Notes under the pieces: generated by a model
Databases searched by the model: none
Told to the model about the DNA's origin: nothing
What the model saw: the letters and a program-made list of their open reading frames with translations, nothing else
Assembly (NCBI GenBank): GCA_022829145.1
Contig: CM040758.1
Span: 12,918,628 to 12,982,627, forward strand
DNA: 64,000 nt
From: Albula goreensis
Lineage: Eukaryota > Chordata > Actinopteri > Albuliformes > Albulidae
Direction of reading: 5' to 3'
Program-made: the position numbers and the translations under genes
Part shown: positions 41,675-54,541 of the stretch, in pieces
How positions within the stretch are numbered: the stretch's first letter is position 1
How the letters are laid out: each line of letters opens with the position of its first letter

Positions 41675-44600
41675 CTGTAATACAGAAAGCAGCCATTACC
41701 AATCAATCAGTCTTATCAATCAATCACTCAACCAATCAATCAACTGATCAATCAACCATTCAAATCCAGGCGTGGGGAACTAAGTCTGTGGAGGGCAAGT
41801 GTATGAAAGTTGGTTTCATTTGCTACCTTTTAACTGTACCAATTTTGGGTAATCGTCTGATCAGCATAGCTAAAATTCAAATCAGTTAAATGACCAGGCC
41901 AAATAAATAATCAAAAGAAGTAAATAATCAAAAAAAATAAATAATCAAAACTTCAATCGATTGATTGATTGACAAAACAATTACCCACAGTACATACAAT
42001 TTATATAGCCAGACATTGCCAGGAGAAAGGAAATATAAATATAATTTATAATATAGGATAAACTAGGCATTACCATTCATAACAAGTACCACAGTAAACA
42101 TGCCGGCAAGATCAAAGATCGGCTGTATTTTTTTGTCTGTCCACTGGATACAAAGCAAAGCTCCAATCTTACTTTGCACGTTTAAACAGCAGGTGGCACT
42201 GTTTAATTGTGTATCTAAAAGGCCATTGTCATACCTCTATGCTACGATGCTCTAGGTCTACAGTGCATCTTCCATGTTAAGAATTCTAGTTTAGACCCAG
42301 TGAGGGTATGGACACGTATTTGAATGGAAAAGGCTATTCCCACATTAATATCGGAAGATATTACCAGATCCAAAAAAAAAAAAATAAAGCAGCATTAGTG
42401 CTTGAGTGAACAGGAATAGCCATATCTGCATGGCTCAATATTTTACTGAGGAGAAACATTGGTGATGAAGACAATATTTCCCCAGGATAACTCAGAACCC
42501 ATGAATCATGAAATTAATTATTATTGCTGCACTAATTAAAATGAGGAAATGTCATGGGACCAGACTCACAGTCCGATCAGGTGGTGCAAAACTAGCCATA
42601 CACAAGGATATTTCTGAGACAAATATCTTTTTTATTTGTTCAAAAGCAGGATTGAGAATGTAATGTGTATGAACTATAACAATAGAAGATATAACAACAC
42701 ACTTGTTAATCATGTTATTATTAGATACTTGGTGATTGTTGAAATCGTTTATATTATTTTTATAAAACACTCAACATTCTACATTTAGATGGTTTATTTA
42801 CATTCACATTCAGTTACATGGTACATTTGTGGCAATATCTTAGTCATTTTCTACTGTTGACAAATTAGATACCTTTGCAAAGTGTTTTCAATGAGTACTT
42901 TTTGTTAAATAAATTAATAGTTTGGTATTGTGTTTTTGCATTTGCTTTTATATATTTGCTATTCAGCAGACACTCCTATCCTGAGCAGCCTAAACACCAC
43001 ATTTTTTATACACTACACAGTTATAAAGCTGAATATTTACTGAAGCAATTTATGTAAAGTACCTGATTTAAGGGTACAATGATAGTGCTATCTCTGGGAA
43101 TTAAACCTGCAACCTCAGATATACAGGTACTGTGATACTGTGACCAAAGCATAGAACAGTAAACCATTGTGATTATACAATAAGTCATAACAGTCTTCAT
43201 AACCTTCCCCAAAACACCACTCCTCTATTCCTGTACCCATTTTCACAGGAAGTGAAAACATAAGTGATTATGAATGTCAGAACACCCATTTTAAAAAGAA
43301 GCAAAAAAGGCCCTTTGGATATAAAATTATGCATATAGTGGTCCCATATAAACGTGTGTCAGTAAATATAATCTCACTACTGTGTGAGATATCTGCTCTT
43401 AACAGCACTAAAGACATCAAATGCGGATCGCAGTTTGCACGATTCTGTCTCTTCATCTGCCTGAAAAGGCCCCAAATCATCCACACTATAAACCACCACA
43501 ATTCATTTTTACTGCACAATAGCCTGTTTTACGAGCTGGCTCGGTTTAGACAGTAAGAAGTATGCAGCCCAAGGGATTACCCTGCTTTGACTGTGTGATT
43601 GCAGCGAGGGTGCCAGTGTCGTTGCATCACTCCAATGCTGTGTCAAATCGGGCACTAACTTTATATTGTTCCATTTTTTTAGATTTTTTCGGTGTGCATT
43701 AAGCACAGAAATAGCTTCAGACTAGATCAATATTACTAGAAGGAATTGTTGACTGCTTTCTTGTCTGCTTTTATTATTTTATTTTCAATAGATAATATCT
43801 ATAGCTACTATAAATGCATTCTGACTTTGGTTTGAGGGGTGTTTGAGCTCTGAAAAATGGTATTTGTTTCTATGTTTTGTATATTCATTCTCCACTCAAC
43901 CAGCAAAAATCCTTCACACACGTATGTATGACATGATTTCCTAACCAAATCACATACAGTGACTACACTTTTTATTTTAGTTGGTGTTTTGTGCATGCAG
44001 CATTTTGTTGCACTTGCTGTAAATGCTGCTTTGGAATACACACTACCAAAGTGGTAGAAACAGTGCATGCAGCACACATTTGAAGATACAGCTTATGACT
44101 CTGTGGATGTGTGAGCCGTTAGGCACCTGTAGGTGAAGCACAGCGGACAGTATGCCCTCAGAGGCACAATGGCACAGGGCCCTCACCTGCTGATCCTCGG
44201 GGTCTATGTCCTCGGGGGTCTCCGCCTCCCCCTGCAGGCCAGCAAGGGAGGTACAGCTGCTGTCGGGGGTGTTGAGGCTGAACCTGCGCAGGCTGCTGCT
44301 CCCGCTCCCCGATACAAAAAGGCTGAGGTTGTCAAAGTCATCTGGGGGCTCAGCCTGCACCGCTCCCCCGGCCCGGCCTGGGTTGTACTGCTTTAGGAAG
44401 GTGGAGTACACGTAGCCTTGTGTAGCTGGAGCACAAAGAGAGGACTGTGTGAGAGAGGGAAGCAGGCAAGCCGTGCGCAGCCAGGAATATGAATGCCACC
44501 TTTGTATGACCAAACAAAGGTGGAGTGTGTGTCTCATAGGCTGCTATATGAGAAGCAACAAATGGATCAAAGGTAGCATTTCAACCAGTTCCTTTACAGA

Positions 44601-47600
44601 AAAGTTCAGTCTTATTCGCCATCTATTGGATATGAATTATACAATGAAAGTAAGCTATCTCTTGAGCAAGCAATACTGCTTGCATTTAATAATGAATAAG
44701 ACAGAGGTCGAACAGATAAATTGATATAAATACAGGAGTTCCCTTTTCCTCCTTTTTTTCTCCTTCTTTTGAGATCACAAATTCAAATGCACATAAATTT
44801 TCCAGGTACCCCTCACAAACTTCAACAGCATTGAGGCTAACTTTACAGGACCTGCAGTACAGCGTTCCAGAGAGAAAAAAAACAGAAAATAAAGAGCTTC
44901 ACTTCACTTGTTTAATACCTCTCGGGAATACTTTATAAAGCTCTGAATAATTTGAACAGCGTCAGCTCTGGCAGGAGGAGGCAGAAGGCACTGCAGGGGA
45001 GGCAGACATGGAAACGAGAGCTGAGATGGCCTTGTTGTGATGCAGCAATCTCCGGAGACTTTCCATGAGGCTAGTTTTTTTTTATTTTTTTTCAGGCGCT
45101 GCAACGTCTTTTGAGCCCACAGGGAATTCCTGCAATGCTGACTGTCAATAGCATGTGCGCAAGAAAAGCAAGAAACTGCATCTCCTGTGAGCCACCTGCA
45201 GCCTCTAATTACAGACAAATGCTTACAGGAGAACTGTGGCCGTTCCAAGTCAAAAAGAGAGACCGTTTAGCACGACAGTATCTATCCTGTCACCAATCTC
45301 CTTTATGACCTGATTGATCTTTAACAGTACAAGGTGTTGACTACAAGCTTCAGACATGTTAATCTTATCACAGAGAGAACATATCGCAGTGTATTTATCA
45401 CCAAGAGGGATAGGCTACCAGACATAGCTGCAGCTGAGTAATTCAGACAAACTATAAACAGCACCTCCTCTTGTGCAATTTTCAGTGTGACAGCTATGCA
45501 ATGGTGCGACAGTGGGAGTTACGCATACAGTGAATGTGGATGTATGGCAGGTTTATTGACTTAGCGAGGGAGTCGGTTGCTAAAGGTTATTTACACTGGT
45601 TGCAGGTGTACATACACATACAAGTGTCTGCCTCCACCACCATCTTCTCTGCACAGATCTGAGGAACATGCAGCAAAATATTCTCAGGTGTGGCACAGTG
45701 GCAGTGACTCCCTGCGTTTACCTACCACCTGTGTCGACCAGCCAGCGGCTGCTGCTGCCCAGGGGGTCCCTGTCCTCCACCAGCGCCACCAGCTCTCCCT
45801 CCAGCAGGCTGACGTCCTGGTCCTGCGAGGCGTTGCAGTTCCGTCTCAGCTGATACAGCTTGTCTGATGGGTAGTTTGCCAGCAGCGCCTCCCTCTGGCC
45901 ATCTGTCTGGCGGCAGACCTCTGGCGGCTGGGACAATAATACAGTATTTACATGTGGTTACACACGCTGACGCTCTAATCCAGACAGACTTAAAATATCT
46001 TACAGTTAAAACAATTTGTGTAGCTGGATATTTCACTGAAGCATTGGTTAAGTACTGTGCTCAAGGGTACAACAACAGCAGTTTGTGAACTGAACTGAAA
46101 GTGTACTAAAACAGCTCAGATTACATACCTTATTTAAGGTACTTAAGGTACGACAGCAGTGGCATATCTCGGAATTGAACCTGCAACCTCTGAGTTACAA
46201 GCATAGTTCAATTAAACTATACTGACACTGCAGATGAAACACGGCAGATTCATCACCTTAGTGGGGAGGTGGGGGGAGGTGGCTGGTACTTGTTAATGAG
46301 CCCTCAGGGGATAATGGGCTCTTGATCCAAATGAGCTCCTGCGTGCTGCCTGTCTGTCTGTCTCAGGGGAGCTGTGCCCAATGGGGGCTCTGGTGTTGCC
46401 AAGCTCCTCTTAAATCATAACCTGCAGCGCTAGCCAGTGTCTCCTGTTTCAGATAAGATCCACTGCTTTGTCCCTTAATGAACTTTTAATTGGCTCAATT
46501 AAATAAGAAGGTTGGTAAGTGGAGGGGGGGTGATAAGGGGGTGTGTTGGGGGGGGGTGTGGAACCTGATAGACCTACTGGAACTTCCAAAGTAATCGGTC
46601 ACCCATAATCATTGCTGTAGTTAATTAATTTCCAAGATTTTAATGACTGGCAGTCAATAATATTTCAGTATTCCAAAATGACCATCTTTGAAGAAGTCTG
46701 TGTTTGTTTTTCTTACCAGTATTTTCTTAGTTTTCTCAAAGCTGACTTTTCGTTCCATGAGCTTGGGAGCGTTGTCTTTGACGAAGGCCAGGTTATTCAG
46801 CTTATCCATGATGCTGTTCTGGACTTCACTGATGTTTGACAAGGGAGCCTGGGAAAATACACAAAGGTCAAAGACAATCCGTGAGGGCCGCTCGGTGTCT
46901 CAGCCTGTTAGAGCATTGATCCATGGTTGTGGCAGGGCCCAATGGTCTGGCATAAAATCAAGACCATGCCAGTGCTGAGTATGGATGAGTTTCTGTATCC
47001 AACCATTTTACAGGGGTTCAATTTGATCATCTTTTATGGATTTCTGGAATAATTTACCAGTTTTTCCTGGTTTTTTTGTTTGATGAAAATGACCGTGGAT
47101 AGCACTGTGCTGAAACTGGAATATGTAAATCCTATACAAAAGTAAAGATGATGTTATGAGTTGACTGTCAGACAGACTCACAGGTAGCTGCTGTATGGGC
47201 GGAGACTTCTGCTTGACTGCAGCCATCAGCCCCCTCAGCAGGGTAACCGTGCACTGAATGCAATTGGTGAGGATCCGCCGGGCAGCACAGTTGAACCGCT
47301 GCAGTTCCTCCACCAGCTGGGCGTTGAGGGCCTCGTAGTCACGGCGGGCCACACCCTGCTCCTCCTGGGAAGAGCGCTCCAGGTGGCTGCAGTAGTCCAG
47401 CAGCTTGTCGTAGCGCTTCTGGATGAGCTTCTGAGGGGCCAGGAACATGCTCTGCAGCGCCGCCAGGGGCGATAGCACCAACCGCTCCATCCTGTCCTTC
47501 TGCAGACAGACACACAGCACATTAGTGCTGGCTAAAAGCACTCCTCAAGAGCGTAACTTCAAACCAACAGCTGGAGCGCACAGAGCTGCAAAGCTGTATA

Positions 47601-50600
47601 AATTCTCAAAATTCAAATCAGTGACAGGGGTAATATGGCATTGCTATCATTCATAAAATGTGTGTGTATGTCTGTGTGTATGTTTGTGTGTGTGTTTGTA
47701 TGTGTTTGTGTGTTGGTTTGGCAATAATCTGTCTCTCGTCTTTTAATGCCATCTCGATGCAGACCTCGAAGTGCAGCTTTTGGTTAATGATGTTTCCACT
47801 CAAAAAGACACGAAAGGAAATGTCATCAAATGTATTAATCCCAAGGAGAGGATCTCATTCTGCGCCTACAGGTGCACTCAGGATTGAGCAGCTGGACCAT
47901 TTCTGCGCTATTAAAGCTTATTAATAACACTGTTGCGCCTCAAGTGCACTGAGCAGTCATCTTCTGCATAGAGCACAGAATGAGCCCCGTTCAGCCGCCC
48001 ATTATCGCCGTGAGCAACAAATTAAGGGCTGAATGATGGCTCAGGACAAAAGAGGAAGAAAAAGAGTGAAAAGAGAATGAAAAAATGAAAACCTTGTACC
48101 TAAGAGGAAATGGCCTCCTTAAAACCACACTGAATGTGTCCAAAAATGGACTGAGAGACAGATTATTTGCACAGAGGCAGAGATAGAGTTCTGCCAGTTG
48201 ACCAAAAACAAGGGCCGTGTCCTGTGAGAAACACCCAGGGGTACGCTGGAGGGGCTTTTCAGAATGACAAGGATGGGACAGGAGAGCGGGCAGCTTTACA
48301 GCCAAAAAAAGAGAGAGAAAAGGTGGACAGAAGTAGAAAGGCAAGCAAGATTATCTTTGTGACAGACTCTGATTTTGCCAATACATGTCCTTTTACTCAC
48401 AGTTAAATACAGATATTTGAAAGCAAGGTCTCACTTCACAAACATAGTTTAGTGTATTCAGCCATTATAAAATGTAATTAAAAAGAATTTGCACAAAACA
48501 ATTCTGTGTTACTTATCTTTTGCGATACATAAGCTTGACTTTTATTATGGTGTATTTGATTATCATTTCTTAAGATTCATTAAACCTTGCATGCGCTCCC
48601 ATTCATTCCTCCTGTGCTCAAAAATCACAGCTGATGTACATTCAGGAACAATTAAAAACACTCACAAAGTGCTTGTATGGATCGCCACCATTTTTCTTGT
48701 ACTGGGAGCCATTGTTGGCAGGTTTATCTGGGTCTTTGATAATATTCTCAAGGTCCTGAACATTGTGTACTGCCACAGAGATCAACTCCTTCAAGACAAA
48801 TAAAATACAGCAGATGAAAAAATGAATGACCACTGTGTTTTCACTAATGAAATATCTCCCTCACACAAAACAATGTCATACACATATCATCTCTTAAACT
48901 TTTAATACATTTGTATGTAAAACAATGATTTCGTGGCACATATAGTTCAATGCTTTAGTTCTATAATTGTCTTTTATATAATTTGGAGCTGAATATTTTA
49001 AAAAAGTATATTTCCGTCTGTATTCTTTTTACTGTTGACATCTATTCTTACCTAGAGCATGCATGCATGTCTTTATGTACGCATCCACATTACACATACA
49101 TTATTCACACAGAAATAAGCACTGAAATAAGAATACCATCAAACATACTGACAGACTTCATGAATGTATTATCTAACCTCTGTCTTTCATTAATTGAAGT
49201 TACCTGGATGTGCTGGAGATAAAAGCATACGTTCTTTACCAGCTGTCTCACAGCTTTCTCAAGGCCCCGGAACAATTTCTCCTCCCTGTCGAAAACTTCA
49301 TCTTTGACCTAAAAGGATAAAGGTAACGCTCAAGTATGTACCCATACAGCACCCACACAGTTTTGGATTTGCTCAGCCAAACACAGAACAAACAAAGAGC
49401 ATTTAAGATCTTTAGATTTACACTATTCTCATAATAAAGGAATTGACAAATGTAAACATTGCTTGGTAACCAACACTGTAACCCCAGCTGACCCATAAAT
49501 TCTGTGCTTCAGCACACATCAGAGGACTTTGTAAAGGCTGAATACATTCCTTCACTATGGACTGCATTCCTTCATTATGGAGCCAGCTTTCATTGAGGTG
49601 TACTGAGGACAAAGGCTCATGGGGCATGCAGTATGGCTGGACACAGGTGAGTATTTAGGTGACACACTGTACCTGTGGCTCAGCCCCAGTGAGAATTTTC
49701 AGGTAGCCCGTCAGTCTGTCTGATTTCTTGCGGATGGAATGAATGTTTAACTTGTTCAGCTTGCCAATCAGGGTCCCATCTTCCTCAATCCTTTTGTACT
49801 TCATCACTGTAAATGCCATTATAATGACAGCCATGTAAGTCACTCCACAAAAATTCAACTGCTTCCCTGTTTTAACTGCAAAAGCTGTTTCTCCTGTTTC
49901 TGGATAGGCGTGGGTGAGCTGTTGATGACACAGATAAGTTATGAATGATGTAATATTAAATTATTTCGTTTTGTGTGGTGCCAAAAAATCAAACTACAAA
50001 CAGTGCTGGTTTTCACTGTTCTTGAAATGCAATGAAAAATACATTTTTAAAAAATGGTAGATGAGACATGACAATGCACAAAGTTACATTTTTTGACAGG
50101 TGTTACAATGTTGAAAAATTGAAATGCAGAAATGTCTTGAAATGGCTATCTTGTAGTTGATCCATCCAATCCACAAAATAATGAAAGAAATCACAGTGTA
50201 TTTTGGCTGATAAATGATGCATTGTATTTAAAAAAAATATCAGCTAATGTTTAAATTTAATCATTTAAAATATCGTCTATTGTGGACAGTCACCAGTATA
50301 ATAATAGTACAATAAGAGCTTACAACCTTCCAGTGTTATGCTAAATATTGGGGAAAAAAACAGTGACACATGACACTGGCAGTTACAGAAGCTATGAACT
50401 CTGTGCTTGTGGATATGGCTTTAAGATAATGTTTCAGCTAATTTTGTTGCTGGTTGCATGGTGGTTAGCCTGCATGTGAGAACCCATTGTCCCATAGTAT
50501 ATAGCTCTTCTTCTTTCTCGTGGATTGGCATTCCACACAGACAAACGCCACATTCCTTCCTGGGGAAACCTAACAATCCTGATGATCCAGTCTGGTTTGC

Positions 50601-53600
50601 TCACATGACAGGGAGAAGCATTAAGGTCTATTGAGCTATGTCTGCAGGGAGAGTCACACCCTGTAAACTTAGAGAGCCAGACCAGACCAGGAAAGCCTGA
50701 AGGCAGAACTGCTTGGGCCATTGGCTGCTCACAAAAGTCTTGCATAATGACTGTGCAGGCATAGTACTTTCCAGTAACTGTAATCATCATGATGACCTGC
50801 TGAAGATGAACAAATAAGTTGTGCAAGATAGAGCAAATATTCATGAAAATAATTTGCTTATTCAAATGTTCCATTTAAATTTTTTTTGTTTAGAAAAATT
50901 TGTGTCATTTTACTGATACTCATTGCTGAAATGGATTTTAAAATTCAACAAATTAGTTTTTAGAGAAATAATTATAAACATCTGTAATCAAGCTGGTATA
51001 AGAAGCCCCCATCTAGACCACCAGACTTGGAGAGGATTTTCAAGACAAAAATGTCACCTCTTTATGTTATTCTTACCTGTTAAAGTGATTGATATTTTTA
51101 ACTCAGGCATAGTGTGAACTATGTGATTGACTTAGTGGAGGGTATTGAGCAAAGTAGCCTATAACCATAACCTGTCATGACCTGCTCCCACTGTGCAATG
51201 TGTGCACATAACTTAAATGGAGTGATGCACACTGTGAGACTTGTTTGAGAAAACCTACAGGGTGCAAAGCCTTACCGATGTCCTTTCGCCTCTTGAACTC
51301 ATTGATGTTGAGATTGATGATCTTGGCAGCAGTCAGGGCCTCCTTCATTGGCTGGCTGTCAGGATGATCATCAGGCGTGGCCTGCCACAACTCCCCCAAC
51401 AGCAGGGGGTACTTCATCACCCTCTGTACTGGTTTAATTAGCAGGGAGCCCATGTCCAGCAAGTTGGGTTTCCCTCTGCCATTAACCACAAATGGAAAAA
51501 CAAAGGCCATCAGCATCACCATGAGAGGGACAAACCATTAGCTTTTACATGAAATACATCTCCACAGTCAAATGTACATATGTTCTGCCAATACAGGGTT
51601 GTGTGAGGAGGGAGTTAGGTAAGCAAACATGATATTTGCTGATGCCCCATATCAGTCTGAATAATGCATGGTGTGATATATTTATTCATATTCTATCTTA
51701 TGTTTTGTGACATTGCACAGTAAGACAGAGTATACTTACTCACGGTCATATATTTGTCTGAAGAAAGAAAAAAAAGAAGAAAACTGTTATTCCCACAGGT
51801 ATGGGCATATACAGCTCCTAAACAGATTCAGCTTTTTTTGTTTAAATGTAAAATCATGCTACATTTCGAGACAGAAAAACAGTATTATGATCATAATTGA
51901 ATGATAACTATGTATTCTGCAGTTCCCTCTCCTAGATTAATGGTCAACTTGGTGAAAGAAAAAGACCCTAATACATCATCCGAGTACATGTTATAGAAAG
52001 CTGCGTGTCCTCACTTCAGTGACAATATGCATGTCTTGAAATGCTGCTTAATTTCTTCATCATTTTCGTAGGACTTCAGTAAAATGCTGGCATCATCGTG
52101 ATGGTAGCAGTAGACTTTATAGACTTCCTCCAGGGCTGCCTTGGCTTGTATGAAAACTTCACCTGCAGCACAAAAAAGAAAACACTTAAGGCCTGTTTTA
52201 TAAAATCCAGTAGCATTCATTACAATTTTTGCAATTTCCCTCAAATGTTATGTGATTGGAGCAAATGAATTACCTCAATCAATCACATGCTCTCTTAGTC
52301 TTTTTGTATCAGTAAAATGTTTTGCACTAAAATGTTCAATGTTTTGCATTAAATGTTATGCACTGAATGTTTTAGTAATTCAGGCCCTAAATAGGAAAAC
52401 TCACTAAACATTCACCTTACACAATACAACACAGTACTCTCTTCTTTTTAAATAGTTTGATATGTGAATTCTTAAAATAAACATGGTCTCATTATACTTA
52501 AATTTCAGACTTGGACATAAAATCCTGGCCTGAATTCAATAAACATTTTTCCTTAACCTACACACACAACTAAATTAAAGTCTTGATTTCTTCAACAAAA
52601 ACTAAAATCATTCATTTGTTTCTCAGTCAATATTAAAGCCAGTGTAAGCCTTAGGGTGCTTTCTGTGATAGCTCCAGTAATTTTTCCCTTAAGTGTGAAT
52701 ATATTCATCCTGATTCCACTGGGTCCTCTGTATAAGCCCCGCCCCCTTGTTGACTCACCAATGACTTGTGCTTCTGGGTCAGGCTCTGCCGTGGCCTCCT
52801 GCAGCCTGACCAGGAAGTCTGCAGACACCTCACAGACGGATTCCATGTTGGTGAACAGCCGATCCACGTCCACCACCTGGGGGTTGGGAGGGGTAGAAAT
52901 AATACCCCTTCATCACACAGACAGTACTGAGGAATAAATTGCTTGTGACAACCATAATTATTTGGGACCATGCAATAAAAGCCTATAAAATATTCATTAA
53001 GAAATCAACCATTTATGGGAGAGAAATAAAGTTGGAATATGCGATTATCATGAAGGAGCTCAACTCGACACTGGGAAAAATCTATTGCATTTGGAAAATG
53101 ACTGCTGAATTCTCTAACAAAGCAGCTGGTCATGGGACCACACAGCTAAGACAGATCATCACCAGCAAATACGGTTTATGTACATCACTGGTAACAACTG
53201 CTGGTTGTCACACATCCTGCTATTTACTTTTTTGTCAGAAATTATGACTTCAAGGACTTCACAATCAATTTTCTAATGCTTTATTTTTATGTCCAGGGAC
53301 CTGAAATTCTCATTCAAACATATGTGGCTGGTCCTAAATTCCTTATGTTACACATCCTCCTCCCTGCTTTGGGCCTGTTTATTTTCAGATTCATTTAACA
53401 GGTGTCAGAGCCTGCCACACTCTCCACAGTAAAATTACCTGGACTTCCCTCAGCGGTGTGATCACTTCTTTGATACAAAGCTCTGTGTCAGTTAGGAAGT
53501 CTCTCTCAGTCTGCACCAGTTCCTGGATGACCTTTGACCTTTTGATCATCTTCCTATGTCGGACTTCCTCTGGGTCAAGGGTTGGGGAGGCCAGGGAGGA

Positions 53601-54495
53601 AAGGCCAAGAGGGGCCATTTTCTCTGAGGAACAGAGACAGTAAACAAATATTATAAAGACAGGTGGATATCATACACTTATCAGCAGTATATGTTAGCGA
53701 TCATGTGAAATCCTGATATGGCGCCCTTTATAACTGTGGTAATAGAGACAGAAGGAACATTTTTTTGGTACAGCTGCGTATTACACAGATAGGAGCCTGA
53801 AGTTGTCTGCAGGTTCATGAACTGAACACATCATGACTCTGTGTTCCTCTGTGTAGGCACTATTTGATTGATGTCGCATTTGGCATTTGTAGTGTTTTTT
53901 TAATTGGAAGAACTGGAAAATGACATTCAAAATCAGGTAATCTAAGTTAATAAACAAATGCATAACAGTCATATTCAAGCGATTTGAGCAGCTGCACATA
54001 CAAAATAGAAAGGAGAAAGAAAAGAGAAAATATAAATTCAATATAAAAGAAAACAAATCAGATACATATCACAATGAAGGATTGTCCTGTAAACTGCATT
54101 CCCAAAAAAAGGTTGCATAGCTTTTTTGCATTATGTTTCTTCATTAATTTCAAGGAATAAGAAAATAAACTCATCTGTAGTGTGTAAAATAGGTAGGTCA
54201 GAGTCATAGTTACTTCCTTCTGAGCCCTCCCCACTGCCACTGGTATGAATGACTGCTTAGTTCAATTGGGGTAGGGAAAAGCGAGAGAAATAATAAAGCA
54301 CAAAGGCAATATTGATTAGTAAAATAATGTTACTTTGATCAAACCTGTCAACTGAAAATTTGAGCTGAATATATTGAGGCTACGTTTGCTTGAAAATATC
54401 GTTGCAGAGTAAAAGCAGGAAATGGAAACAAAAGAATTATTTGCATGTATGTTCTTCATGTGTACCTTAACGTGACGCACGTGTGTGTGTGTGTT

Positions 54496-54541
<46 letters not shown>

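Larger units (their letters stand above)
41675..44186 (-). other. arhgef38: ARHGEF38 intron 13
   Basis: Contains an AATC-type simple repeat (about 41697-41765) and a minus-strand SINE (about 42950-43150). The rest is AT-rich; nothing else was seen. Confidence 0.7.
51758..53438 (-). other. arhgef38: ARHGEF38 introns 4, 3 and 2 (between exons 5 and 2)
   Basis: The non-coding parts 51758-52014, 52163-52758 and 52877-53438 contain no recognised repeat, RNA gene or extra exon. Confidence 0.7.

Noticed and set aside
46890-46960. tRNA-like stretch
   Set aside because: Box spacing and sequence are too poor for a tRNA gene, and no SINE tail follows.
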